A DNA stretch of 64,000 bases, taken from positions 1-64,000 of the forward strand of contig JAMZAV010001273.1 of the NCBI GenBank assembly GCA_024449915.1, written 5' to 3'. This DNA comes from Sweltsa coloradensis. Taxonomy: Eukaryota; Arthropoda; Insecta; Plecoptera; Chloroperlidae. A program made the translations under genes and the position numbers. Positions 12,301-20,139 of the stretch are shown piece by piece (positions within the stretch are counted from its first letter, which is position 1; each line of letters begins with the position of its first letter). Under the pieces are notes generated by a model. The model worked only from the letters and a program-made list of their open reading frames with translations. It did not search any database and was not told where the DNA came from.

Positions 12301-15300
12301 CCAAACGGGTGGAGCTAGAACGTTCATATTTTACATGTACATTAAGGTTATAGTGATATAATGTCTTTTGAAAGAAAAAGTTGAAAAAGTTGTCTGGAAG
12401 GCTTCCAAATAAAGGTTTTATTATAAGCCTTTTACAAGAATATAATCAACAAGTAACTATAGTTACTTGACAATGATCACCTACATTGTTTACAAAAAAC
12501 AAGTCTTTGGACCACTAGGGCTAGATATTTTAAATTCTATTGTTAAGTGGTAAAACCATATCAATTAAATCGAATTTGATAAAATTATGGTATTTTAACA
12601 TATAATTTTGCAATGGAACTTAAAAAAGTTCCAACTAAAACAAACAAAAAATCTTGTAAAAAAAAACAGCAAAACCTTACAAAATCAAAAGCAATGAGAT
12701 CTAAAAGAAATGCCAAGCTTATGTACCCATTTCGTAATCTTAATACATAAATTCACTTTGCCCGGTCACTGTATCCTTGCAAAGCTTGGCAAAATAAATT
12801 TGCACAAACTTTTACATTTAAAACAATAGTTGCAAATAAAATTTTGCCACGCTTTGCAAGGATCCAGTCACAGAGCAAAGTGAATTTATGTATTAAGATT
12901 GCGAAAATGTAGGAGGGTTGGCATTTCTTTTAGATCTCATTGCTTTTGATTGTATAAGGTTTGGCTTTCTTTTTTTTACAGGATTTTTGGGCTCACAGTC
13001 AAAAGAACGCGGCAACAAGCGCGCCGCCCAATAGAGCGCGACAATAAGGGCGCCGACCATAAGAGCGACAGAACAATAAGGTCGACAGGGAAATAAGAGC
13101 GACTGGCCAATAAGAGCGACATACCAATAAGAGCGACAGGCCAATAAGAGCGCCAGGCTAAAATGAGTGACTGGCCAAAATGATCAAAATGACCAAAATG
13201 AAAACAATAAGCGACTTTTTGGATGAGCGAAGCAAAGACTTCAATTTCACTGATCCCCCCAAAAAATTTAGCAAGGGTGTTTTTTTAATTTTTTTAAATT
13301 ATTATTTTTGTCTGTTTGTTCGCGCTCTACCGGGCAAACAGCATATGCGATCTTGATGAAAATTTGAAAGGACCTTTGAAATCTCTGAACTTAGACTTGC
13401 TACCAAAAGACCTGACGCTCTTTTTGGTCTGTCGCTCTTATTGGCCTGTCGCTCTTATGTCCCTTTCGCTCTTATGGGCGTCGCCCTTATTACCGCGCTC
13501 TTCTTGGTTTCGACCTTATTGCGGCGCTCTTATGGGGCTGTTACCGGTTTTTTGTTATATGTGGGTCTAAAATACAGTAAAAGAAACAAAACAAAACAAA
13601 GCGTGTGTTATCAATATCTAATCTAGGTGCCCGTTAGGGCGCCGCAGCCAAGCCGTGGCGCGCTACACACCGAGGCACCTTATACAGCAAGCAGAGTTGG
13701 GGTGATTTCGAGGTGTTACCCAGCCGTCATGAAACGTGATATGAACTTGAAAACTATTAAAATCGATGGGATTTAGGTACCTGACAACACATGCCAAATT
13801 TGGTTGGGGTACGACGTACGAGCATTCCTTCTTGGTGAAAAAATGGCTTGAAACATGCTCAAAATCACTTTAAGGATGTTAGTTACTACTACTACTACTA
13901 CTACTACAATATATATACAGTCTAATTCGTTTCAATCGGCCCGCGATTCTGACCAAACGGGTGGGGCTGGAACTTTCATATTTTACATGTACATTAAGGT
14001 TATAGTGTGTCTTTTGACAGAAAAAGTTGAAAAAGTTGGCTGGAAGGCTTCCAAATAAAGGTTTTATTATAAGCCGTTTACAAGAATTTAATCAGCATAG
14101 TATATTTCTCGATTTGTTTAGTCGGGAAACACTCCCGTAGGTGTAATTGTTTTAATTTACTACAATTCAGAAATTAAAAAAGTCCGACCCAATCGGGAAT
14201 CGAACCACGGATCTCCCACATTCCAAGGGTGAGCGTCTAAACCACTAGACCATCAGGACGGGTACATTTTAATCTCTGAATTGTAGCTGCATTACGTAAA
14301 ATACGTGTAAAATACGTGGTTCGATTCCCGGTTGGGGCGGACTTTTAAATTTCTGAATTGTAGAAATTAAAACAACATAGTATAGTTACTATAATGATCA
14401 CCTACATTGTTTACAAAAACCAAGTCTTTGGACCACTAGATTTTTTAATTATATTGTTAATTGGTAATACCATATCAATTAAATTGAATTTGATAACATT
14501 ATTGTATTTTAACCAATAATTTTTGTTATAGAACTCGAAGAAGTAATGAGATCCCACATACAACAAAAAACTTGTTAAAAAAACAGCCAAACCATACACA
14601 ATCAAAAGCAATGAGATCTAAAACAAATGCCAAGCTTATGTACCCTCCTACATTTACGCAATCTTAATACATTAATTCACTTTGCCCTGTGACTGAATCC
14701 TTGCAAAGCTTGGCAAAATAAATTTGCACAAACTTTTACATTTAAAACCATAGTTGCAAATGAAATTTTTCCACGCTTTGAAAGGATCCAGTCACATGGC
14801 AAAGTGAGTTTATGTATTAAGGCTGTGAAAATGTAGGAGGGTACATAAGCTTGGCATTTATTTTAGATCTCATTGCTTTTGATTGTGTAAGGTATGCCTG
14901 TTTTAATTTTCAAAGATTTTTGTTATATGTGGGATACTGTTGATTTCAGAAGACACATAATAAAATGAAAATTTTACACTTAAAGTATAAACAGAAATGA
15001 TAACAATTAATGTGGAATTTATACTATACATTTAAGTGGTTCCTGAAGATTTCAAATTCCAATTTTAGGGATATTTATTCTGATACATTACTTATGTCAA
15101 ACCGTGAACTAACCATAGAAGGACTAACAATGAAATACCATTATTAAGTAAGGAGTATAATGTGGTCAACAGGCATTCAACAATCAAAGCACTCTTCATT
15201 TTACCAGCAGTAAAATAGTAATTAACGACGGTTACAATATATACTCGAGGGAGGGGTGGGGAGGGGGCAAGGCTGCTTTCTAGCAGATCCCACTCGATAA

Positions 15301-16429
15301 TCCTAGATCAATCGATTTCCAAAAAAAGTTGAAAACATTTTACGTTTGTACAATGGGCCTGTAACAAAACAAGTGGTCCACGTTTTGTCTCTAGGCTAAC
15401 ATGAACAACAAAATTACGTAGGCACTCATGTTAAACTCACTAAATCCCATAATGAATTCCGCGTAATGAAGATGGAACTGCTAACTTTGAAAATCATCAA
15501 TTGCGATTATCCTATTGACCTGGCTGTACAACTTCTTATATAGGCCTAATAAGCTATCCTGTGTTGTTCCATTGCCTAGGCTGGGGCACTCTGTCGTATG
15601 GCGGACCTCCTAGTGACGTACTGATGGAAGTGAGCGTGCCTGTATGGCCCCAGGAGAAGTGTGTGAAGCAGTACGCCCAGCCCATCTTGGATACATGATG
15701 TGTGCGGGAGGATACGAGGGGAGAAGGATGCGTCAGGTAAGAGCTGCTAGTCCTAGGTGGGCATCTGTCGTATATGGCGGACCTCCTAGTGGTACTGATG
15801 GAAGTGAGCGTGCCTGGATGGCCCAGGGAGAAGTGTGTGAAGCAGTACGCCCAGCCCATCTTGGACTAATGATGTGTGGCGGGAGGATACAGGGGAGAAG
15901 GATGCCTGTCAGGTAAGAGCTGCTAGTCCTAGGCTGGGCACTCTGTCGTATGGCGGACCTCCTAGTGACGTACTGATGGAAGTGAGCGTGCCTGTATGGC
16001 CCCAGGAGAAGTGTGTGAAGCAGTACGCCCAGCCCATCTTGGACTACATGATGTGTGCGGGAGGATACGAGGGGGAGAAGGATGCCTGTCAGGTAAGAGC
16101 TGCTAGTCCTAGGCTGGGCACTCTGTCGTATGGCGGACCTCCTAGTGACGTACTGATGGAAGTGAGCGTGCCTGTATGGCCCCAGGAGAAGTGTGTGAAG
16201 CAGTACGCCCAGCCCATCTTCGACTACAATATGATGTGTGATGATTGTTTTCAACTGTGTTTCCTAGGGTGATTCGGGTGGACCGTTACTGATGCAGTTG
16301 GCCAACAAGCAGTGGGCTACGATAGGAATCGTCTCTTGGGGTATCCGATGCGGAGATCCAGAGAAACCTGGCGTCTATATCCGAGTCAACCACTTCATGC
16401 CGTGGATACTCAAGAACTGCGACTTCTAA
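155..16429 (+). CDS. Clip-type trypsin-like serine protease, 3' part (gene span)
   Basis: Secreted chymotrypsin-fold (S1) protease of the arthropod clip family, which acts in extracellular cascades such as melanisation, clotting or Toll activation. Seen exons: 155-357, 925-1093, 3780-4024, a quadruplicated exon at 15580-16250, and 16268-16429. Splice phases agree at the first two junctions and at the entry to copy 1 (g+gg, aa+g, g+gc). The first exon starts with the CCP that ends a clip domain, followed by a Pro/Gly/Glu-rich linker. The triad is present: His in TASHC, Asp in ENDIAIL, Ser in GDSGGP. DACQ just before GDSGG gives the trypsin-type Asp in the specificity pocket. The activation region reads APVQGG instead of R/K-IVGG, so a Pro sits where Arg or Lys is usual. 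Signal peptide and most of the clip domain lie outside the window. As given, no copy of the duplicated exon stays in frame, so the gene may be broken or mis-assembled here. The family is clear; the orthologue is not. Confidence 0.85.
358..924 (+). other. Protease intron 1
   Basis: AT-rich intron of about 567 bases between linker exon and His exon, ending in a pyrimidine-rich acceptor (ctgtgtctccag). I see no gene, RNA or repeat family in it. Confidence 0.6.
925..1093 (+). CDS. Protease exon: activation site and catalytic His
   Basis: Starts after ctccag (AG at 923-924) and ends at caa|gtaata. It encodes [16 protein letters not shown], then [16 protein letters not shown] and TASHCLYK. The His codon is at 1080-1082. 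GEWPW and SHC are near-invariant in S1 proteases. The residue before the would-be mature N terminus (VQGG) is Pro, while R/K-IVGG is the rule. Cleavage would have to occur upstream, at RSAK, or the zymogen is activated differently. Opposite-strand frames here are not supported. Confidence 0.85.
1368..2028 (+). mobile_element. TTGGATGAGCG-family non-autonomous element, copy a
   Basis: Starts with CTAGGAAAACGCCGCG, then GTTGGATGAGCG, and ends with CGCTACGCTCATCCAA, the inverted form of TTGGATGAGCG. Between are AT-rich sub-repeats (units containing TCGTAAAATTGC and GGTTCTGTGAAAAAATCATTAC) and a conserved 3' block with AACGTGGCAGTTCTAAG, GGAATCGTGTTAACA and CTCCAGTGTAGTGAAATGG. It shares termini and order with copies at 25091-25849, 36433-37235 and 59995-60755. 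No transposase is encoded. The short frames inside it are not genes. Confidence 0.75.
2127..3124. mobile_element. hAT-type non-autonomous transposon with 8-bp target duplication
   Basis: Left end CAGGCGCGTCGGAACG, right end TTCCGACGCCACTG; inverted, the right end reads CAGTGGCGTCGGAA. It is flanked by a perfect 8-bp direct repeat GTAAAACA (2119-2126 and 3125-3132), as expected for hAT insertions. Both subterminal regions are G- or C-rich (GGGGGAGGGCAA at left, a long C run at right). There is no transposase frame in its 998 bases. A stretch near 2250-2335 recurs inverted at about 28380-28471. Confidence 0.85.
3488..3620. repeat. (ATAA)n-headed dispersed repeat, copy 1
   Basis: A run of ATAA units is followed by a conserved block containing GAGTCTACCCACTCAG, TATATAACTGATTTTCAGTG, AAGCCAACCCTGTAGGCC and CCGACGCAATCG. 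The same order occurs at 24634-24772 and 61939-62072. It is probably the terminus of a retroposon, given the simple-sequence tract. Confidence 0.7.
3780..4024 (+). CDS. Protease exon: catalytic Asp
   Basis: Acceptor ttcccag at 3773-3779; donor GCAG|GTAGGT at 4025. It encodes VRLGEYD, then [15 protein letters not shown] and WPVCLPP, all standard S1 landmarks. The Asp codon is at 3913-3915. The single last g is completed by gc of the next exon to give the Gly of GWGT, the expected phase. Codon use is GC-rich at third positions, unlike the flanking introns. Confidence 0.88.
4745..4850 (+). repeat. Retroposon 3' end with (TAAA)n tail
   Basis: TTGTCCTCCTTTGTAAATCAG and ATAGGATAGACGTTAAATAA run into TAAA/ATAA units. 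A related block in reverse orientation is at about 50455-50545. Looks like the 3' end of a LINE or SINE; no coding part is attached. Confidence 0.55.
4977..5677 (+). mobile_element. Related modular element (GAAGACTTC variant), copy e
   Basis: Starts CTAGGAAGCTTCGCAAATGC with GTTGATGGATGAGC and ends TTCGCTTCGCTCATCCAA. The 3' block (CCCCAGCTAAATTTTTTTGG, TGCCGTTTGCCCGG) differs from copies a-d, although the termini match. A module GATTCTGACCAAACGGGTGG...AAAGTTG lies inside and is partly inverted on itself (about 5170-5335: TCTATAGAAATAAAGGTTTTAAT and its reverse), forming a hairpin. Related copies: 35375-35926 and a fragment at 13214-13401. Confidence 0.65.
6415..6440 (+). promoter_or_regulatory. 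Possible initiator of the B56-like gene
   Basis: TCTCAGTG at 6424-6430 matches the arthropod initiator TCAGT about 94 bases before the proposed ATG at 6521. A DPE-like CGTCA sits roughly 27 bases downstream. No TATA box is evident. Position and motif only; no expression evidence. Confidence 0.22.
6521..6529 (+). CDS. Proposed first coding exon of the B56-like gene (MTE)
   Basis: GAAAAATGACGGAGGTAAGAG offers an ATG in fair context and a strong donor GAG|GTAAGA. Phase 0 fits the main exon, which is open from its acceptor at 7982 with no Met upstream of conserved sequence. A longer N terminus on another exon remains possible, so this start is a hypothesis. Confidence 0.45.
6521..9937 (+). CDS. 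Divergent PP2A B56 (B') regulatory subunit (gene span)
   Basis: Proposed exons 6521-6529 (MTE), 7982-9120 and 9820-9937 give about 421 residues; typical B56 proteins have about 450-600. The body aligns with the B56 HEAT-like fold: LRQC, then [16 protein letters not shown] (family: VYEFFLRFLESPDFQP), [64 protein letters not shown] and [10 protein letters not shown]56 subunits bind PP2A A/C and choose substrates, often through LxxIxE peptides. From my memory of B56 structures, pocket residues here are replaced: HRIY becomes LDIF (about residues 154-157) and the following His becomes Cys (about 208); one Lys is kept (205). It is therefore likely a fast-evolving paralogue, not the housekeeping copy. 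A single 1.1 kb exon holds nearly the whole fold, as in a retrocopy that gained introns. Confidence 0.85.
7289..7680. repeat. Near-perfect 390-bp palindrome in the B56 intron
   Basis: Left arm from the TAAATAAATAAGTATAGCATAG region to about 7470; right arm about 7505 to TATGCTATACTTATTTATTTA at 7679. Shared inverted landmarks include CTCGACATAC, CCAGTACTGTGCATG, CACACTCTTTGACTT, TAACGTGC and GCATGCGAATATTATAACACG. Arms are about 185 bases with a loop near 7484. No coding sequence. Confidence 0.85.
7982..9120 (+). CDS. B56-like gene, main exon
   Basis: Acceptor TTCGTTAGCAG ends at 7981 after a pyrimidine-rich stretch; an in-frame stop (tag, 7976-7978) just before it shows that the frame begins by splicing, not by reading through. 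Donor GAGAG|GTGAGT at 9121. It codes 379 residues plus two bases (ag), completed by g of the next exon to Arg. The sequence is open throughout and carries all B56 repeats except the C-terminal tail. The antisense frames over 8009-9049 are shadows. Confidence 0.9.
9820..9937 (+). CDS. B56-like gene, terminal exon
   Basis: Acceptor TATGTTTTCAG ends at 9819. The first g completes Arg, then [19 protein letters not shown], which matches the charged helix followed by a Trp at the C terminus of B56 (KEREEAWVKIE in the family). Thirty-eight codons to TAG at 9935-9937. The phase match and family match support the exon strongly. Confidence 0.8.
10124..10129 (+). terminator. Poly(A) signal of the B56-like gene
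   Basis: AATAAA 187 bases after the stop codon; the intervening sequence holds no other gene signal. Confidence 0.55.
10485..10680. repeat. ACCGACGTTG-rich palindromic repeat
   Basis: ACCGACGTTG or CGACGTCGG recurs near 10492, 10584, 10603, 10631 and 10657, in both orientations, around a segment with TTGGTATATTGGACTTGGTATAG. It looks like an eroded DNA-transposon or MITE remnant; no target duplication was found. Confidence 0.4.
11587..11757. repeat. GC-rich dispersed repeat, copy 1
   Basis: GCTAGCGCGCGGCTTGAAGC, GAGGGCGTGGAAAACCTCG, ACTCGGAATACCTCGTA, GCGACAAAATCGCGAATCG and GATACGGTA...GTTTGCGGGTAACGTTTG occur in the same order at 22707-22866. GC content is far above the neighbourhood. No frame makes sense as protein; the family is unknown to me. 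Confidence 0.65.
11995..12995 (+). mobile_element. CTAGGTGCCCGTTAG-family element, copy B1
   Basis: Begins TCTAGGTGCCCGTTAGGG with CAGCCAAGCCGTGGCGCGC, continues through CATGAAACGTGATGTGAAC, TGCCAAATTTGG and the module ACGGGTGGAGC...AAAGTTG, and ends in a long inverted repeat (12643-12995; arms carry AGATCTAAAAGAAATGCC, CTTTGCCCGGTCACTG and GCAAAGCTTGGCAAAAT). The last bases of the element seem displaced to 13551-13568 by an insertion. Other copies: 13623-14937 and 52099-53140. Confidence 0.7.
12996..13550. repeat. Insertion with inverted AATAAGAGCGACAGG minisatellite arms
   Basis: Left arm (13040-13160) repeats units like AATAAGAGCGACAGGCC; right arm (13425-13535) repeats the reverse form GGCCTGTCGCTCTTATT. 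Between them lies a fragment of the TTGGATGAGCG-type element (13214-13401). The insertion splits the 3' end of copy B1, whose GTTATATGTGGG resumes after it. Hydrophobic-looking frames here are repeat translations. Confidence 0.6.
13623..14937 (+). mobile_element. CTAGGTGCCCGTTAG-family element, copy B2
   Basis: Same 5' end and order as B1, with a (CTA)n tract at 13889-13913. It is interrupted by a SINE-like insertion at 14104-14375 flanked by CATAGTATA. The 3' palindrome (about 14550-14937) pairs GATCCCACATACAACAAA with TTTGTTATATGTGGGAT and includes both AAGCTTATGTACCCTCCTAC arms. No coding capacity. Confidence 0.7.
14104..14375. mobile_element. tRNA-like SINE insertion with inverted partner
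   Basis: Flanked by the 9-bp repeat CATAGTATA (14095-14103 and 14376-14384) inside copy B2. On the - strand, 14187-14263 resembles a tRNA: GGTCTAGTGGTTTAGACGC (A-box-like) and GTGGTTCGATTCCC (B box). A second B-box segment (GGTTCGATTCCCGGTTGG, 14313-14336) lies inverted to the first, and ACAATTCAGAAATTAAAA pairs with its reverse. A fragment with the same head (CATTCCCGTAGGTGTAATTG) is at about 47735-47795. Confidence 0.6.
15580..15736 (+). pseudogene. Protease duplicated exon, copy 1 (correct entry, later frameshifts)
   Basis: The acceptor TTGCCTAG and the opening GCTGGGGCACTC fit the phase of the previous exon and give GWGTLSYGG. Relative to copy 3 it lacks one base in GGA-TACATG, one G in the GAGG run and two bases before GTCAG, so the frame stops at TGA soon after the PILD motif. 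Donor CAG|GTAAGAG at 15737. Confidence 0.75.
15757..15912 (+). pseudogene. Protease duplicated exon, copy 2 (several indels)
   Basis: Recognisable throughout (GGCGGACCTCCTAGTG, GAGAAGTGTGTGAAGCAG), but with about eight indels or substitutions against copy 3. Bounded by TCCTAG and CAG|GTAAGAG. It cannot encode the exon in one frame. Confidence 0.75.
15933..16092 (+). pseudogene. Protease duplicated exon, copy 3 (most complete)
   Basis: From GGCACT onward it encodes the expected segment with [35 protein letters not shown], and ends at a proper donor in phase 0 with GDSGGP. One G is missing in the entry (GCTGGGCAC against GCTGGGGCAC in copy 1), which puts it out of frame with exon 3780-4024. 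Only 20 bases separate it from its neighbours. Confidence 0.8.
16113..16250 (+). pseudogene. Protease duplicated exon, copy 4 (3'-truncated)
   Basis: Identical to copy 3 up to CAGCCCATCTT, then CGACTACAATATGATGTGTG runs into the pyrimidine-rich acceptor region of the last exon. No donor. It also lacks the G at the entry. It would lie inside the final intron if copy 3 is used. Confidence 0.75.
16268..16429 (+). CDS. Protease terminal exon: catalytic Ser
   Basis: Acceptor TGTGTTTCCTAG ends at 16267; starts in phase 0 with GDSGGPL (Ser codon 16274-16276), then [16 protein letters not shown] and PWILKNCDF, stop TAA at 16427-16429. SWG and the later Gly are consistent with an open trypsin-type pocket. 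Confidence 0.92.
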   Translation, partial: GDSGGPLLMQLANKQWATIGIVSWGIRCGDPEKPGVYIRVNHFMPWILKNCDF

Positions 16430-16540
16430 GATTCTGCGGTCACCTGAATTATTATAGTCATCTTAGTGCAGAACCTTGTTGGCAACATAACAATTTTGTA
16501 TTACTTATATTAATATCTAATGATTGATTATATAAACAAC

Positions 16541-16546
16541 AATAAA
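16541..16546 (+). terminator. Poly(A) signal of the protease gene
   Basis: AATAAA 112 bases after the stop, in an AT-rich 3' UTR. Confidence 0.55.
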
Positions 16547-16599
16547 ATCGTACATATTTATGTATAAAATATCTAGCTCTTAGCAATGTTCCCGTGTTC

Positions 16600-19500
16600 T
16601 CAATTTATTCTAGGATGACGATGAGCAAGAGCATGTCACTTGCTAACAAAATATATGTGTATGTATTTATTTCGTAATGTTGTCCCCTCGCATAATATGT
16701 GTTTAGTACACTATTGACAAAGACGGTACTATGTTTAATGGGTGAACATAAATAAATACATATCGCAGTCTCGTGGGATTTGAAATGTACTGTCTTAATA
16801 GACGTGGGGAAATCATAGACTTGAGGAACAGAAACTGTAACAATGTTTTTATTAACATTGTACGTGCAAAGAGTTATTAGGGTAAACGTTTTTAACCGAT
16901 ACAGGGACACACATAATTAGAACTAGAAACATAGTATCATTTAGTATAGAACATATTATAGCTTCTATACTCAATGATAGTATTAATGATTCATGAATGC
17001 TTAAAACTTAGGAATTGCATCGCTTTTATTCTTTATTGTGGGAAATGTATGTAGGCTACATATAATATTTAAGTAAACATAAATAAATAAATACAGATTT
17101 TCATAACATATAACTTATAAATATTGATAACGCGTGTTGAGCTTTAGAAGCTGCAGACTACAAATATTAATTATCGGCAGAACCAGCTTTCCTGGAGATA
17201 CGATATTTCGAGGTAAGAGTAACACTATAGTAGATGGAATTGATTCTTGTGTGATATCCAGCCATCTGGCTTACCGGGTGAACGTATCAACAACTATACC
17301 AGCATTGTGTACGACTGGACTTAGTTCGAAATCAAAATCAAATTAGCACTAGAACGCTTCGATTCTAACGGAAAATGTTTGTTCGTACTTTACGAAGTAT
17401 ATTCCTATTTTCACATCGAGGAAGATGAAATATTTGTCACTTATTTGGTAATTTCTGTCTTTGTACATGAAGTTTTTTTAAAATGGTCCCTTTCCCTTTT
17501 GGTCACACAATTGATACAAACACCGACCAAAAATGTAACCTTTTGTTTGGTCTTTGAAGACTCTCAGGAAAAAAACTGTGACTTATATGGAAAATGGCTA
17601 TGTACAAGGGATAAGGATTTAGTTATCTATATGATGGTGAAAACAAAACCCCAAAATATTGGTTTTCCTGCATGCAATTAGAAAAAGTACGAAAGTACCT
17701 ACACCGCACTCGAGATGCTGTGCAAAAGCACACAAGCTAAGTTATTAACAATACAATTGAAGCGTGGGCCGGAAGAATGTTGAATATACATTTTTTATTG
17801 CGCTGTGAAAGTATTTGCGGTACAGCCAACGTTGTTCGGCCATAAAAAGTGATTGTCAAAAAATATTTATCAAACGTTCTTCCAACCGTGGTAAAAATTG
17901 TATTGTTGTAAACGAATATTTTGGTTGACCATCAACATGTTTTTAACTTTTAAATGTTTTTGGATACATTTTATATCCCAACGTTCTTCCAGCCCAGTTC
18001 CATTGTATATTGCGTACGTATTGCCCCGTCAAAATGTTTGGGTGTTTAGGCTCTACAGGTAAGTAGTAAAGACGCCTGCCTTGCAAGAATAGAAGACCAG
18101 GGTACAATCCACGTGTACTGGTGATATTCTTCAATACTACATGCTTTAATAACAATCGTGCAATGTAAATGTATGCAGGGGTTTTGAGTTCTATGCAGTA
18201 GCTGTTAACCCACTTTGTCCATCCAATCGTAAATTCGTTTATTGATACATTTATTTTACAAATACGCTTTTCTTGGAATGCCAAGTTTAAATATACATTA
18301 TAAAACAATCTTATTACAATAATACAATAGCTGGCAATCTTTCAGTTCATTTAACTTAACAAATGCAGTATGCATTTCATACATTGCCGCTCTGATCAGA
18401 ACCTTCCTCGGTAGTTTCGGGGCATATTCCGTCACTGCAAGCCGCTACGTTCTGAGAGCTAAGAAAACTAAAATTAAAAAGAAAGTACAATAAACCAAGG
18501 ACAAGATCCAGTTTTAAAAAACAGAACCAAAACAAACATGTACAACAAAACAGAAAAGAAAATTATGCTCGACAGTAAATGTGATAGAAACATACTTATT
18601 TTATACTACTTTTAGTTTCGGGGTTGGAATAAGCATCTTGCTATTATAGCCAAATGGTGTACTTATTTCAATTTATTTAAAATGGATTTTGCAAATGAAT
18701 AATTTGCCAACACGATGTGACAAGAATTCATAAGTAGATTTCAATTAGAAAAATTCTGGTTGTTGAACACAGTTATGACATGAAAATCGTATTTGAATGC
18801 AAATAAACATTTACAAAGATTTTAGCAAATCACAATCACAATTCGCTGTTTTTATACAAATATTTTAATGCTGAGAAATCAACCTATTTGTATTTGGAAA
18901 CTAATTGGGTCCTACTATTTAAAAAAGTATTTGAATGATGATGTTTTGGCTAAAACAAAAAAAAATGCAATAACAAAATGAGAAACATTATGTGCTGGCA
19001 CTTCCTAGTCGTCGAAAGTTAAAGTTTATGACAACATTATCAAAGGAAATGCAATCAAATAACAAAGCTCTCTTACGAAAATCACAATAATATAAAGTTG
19101 TCAATATAGATTTTTTTATAATGGTCGAGATAATAATGTTTGATGAATTTAGTATTAATGTTACATTTTATTAAGGTTCACTTGCAACAACTTGCAGTGT
19201 TCCATCAACACACAATCATGCATTCACTTTGGCCGTAAACTTCTTAGAGAAATATTTCCATTCCGAACAGACAAACACCGTTTAACTGTATTGATATAAA
19301 GTATAGGCCAGAGGTTTTATTTAAACAGAATCTCGGTAGACGATGATTCTAGGATTAGTTTCCTAGACACGTCTTGCTTTTAAATACTTCATAGCTGTAT
19401 AGACAGATACACATCCAACATGGGATACACATATTTTGGCTGCAAATACATGTTACTGAATGAACACTTTACATTATCAATTTTCCATTCATACTATGAA

Positions 19501-19900
19501 GACTTTATTCTTTGGTAATAGAGATAAATTTTTAAAACTTTAACCCAATCAATTATTTATATTGAAGGTTGAGATGCGCTATGTTTTTAACTACCTTAAA
19601 GTTTAAATAAAACAACCAATAATAAGGTAACTTTCATTATTTCATTCAATTCACACACAATAATGTATACACAACATTGTAGAGATGTAAAACGATTAAT
19701 TATATCCATCAATATAATATGGTATGACAATCGATATCGAAACAAAAATTATATTTTCAAATTGTTATTCCAAATCGATCAATAGTCGATAAATCTGCAG
19801 TTTAGCGCACTCATTTTATGAAATTTAAACGGAAATTACATTTTTAACACTTTAACTACTTTCACTCTTGTTCTTATCCCTATACATATACACATCATAA
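16600..19900. other. Intergenic AT-rich stretch, nothing recognised
   Basis: Short frames at 16605-16910, 17134-17681 and 17943-18308 have no family resemblance, no codon bias and no splice context that I can see. I treat the stretch as non-coding. Confidence 0.5.
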
Positions 19901-19949
19901 TGAACTAATAAAAGTAATTTCATCTTAATACCTTGGTAATACAATACAC

Positions 19950-20130
19950 TTCCGACAGACGTAGCTCAAGCGTTACGAGCGAGACTCTGATTCGGGAGGT
20001 CTCGGTCCGATACCTGCCACCAGCAATCCCGACTGAAAGTTGTTTCTAAGGTAGCGAGCAAAGCAACACCTACATTGTCGGAAACTCACAAGTTTTACTT
20101 GAGTGTTATTGTGGCAATATAAAATAACCA
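19950..20130 (+). mobile_element. tRNA-derived SINE, diverged copy
   Basis: CCGACAGACGTAGCTCAAGC, GACTCTGATTCGGGAGGTC and a decayed B box (GGTCCGATACC), then CAATCCCGACTGAAAG, in the same order as the SINE at 55891-56146. The 3' part is poorly conserved and there is no clear tail. Confidence 0.6.
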
Positions 20131-20139
20131 TAACAATAG

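Larger units (their letters stand above)
4025..15579 (+). other. Protease intron 3 hosting a nested gene
   Basis: 11.5 kb intron from GTAGGT to the acceptor TTGCCTAG before copy 1 of the duplicated exon. It contains the whole B56-like gene on the same strand, a 390-bp palindrome, and several mobile elements. Stretches 5700-6300, 10130-10480, 10740-11580 and 14940-15570 are AT-rich and I recognise nothing in them beyond short homopolymers and a purine-rich tract at 15245-15272. Confidence 0.75.

Noticed and set aside
15554..16254. - strand frames over the duplicated protease exons
   Set aside because: They arise because the duplicated exon is nearly in register; no motif in the translation.
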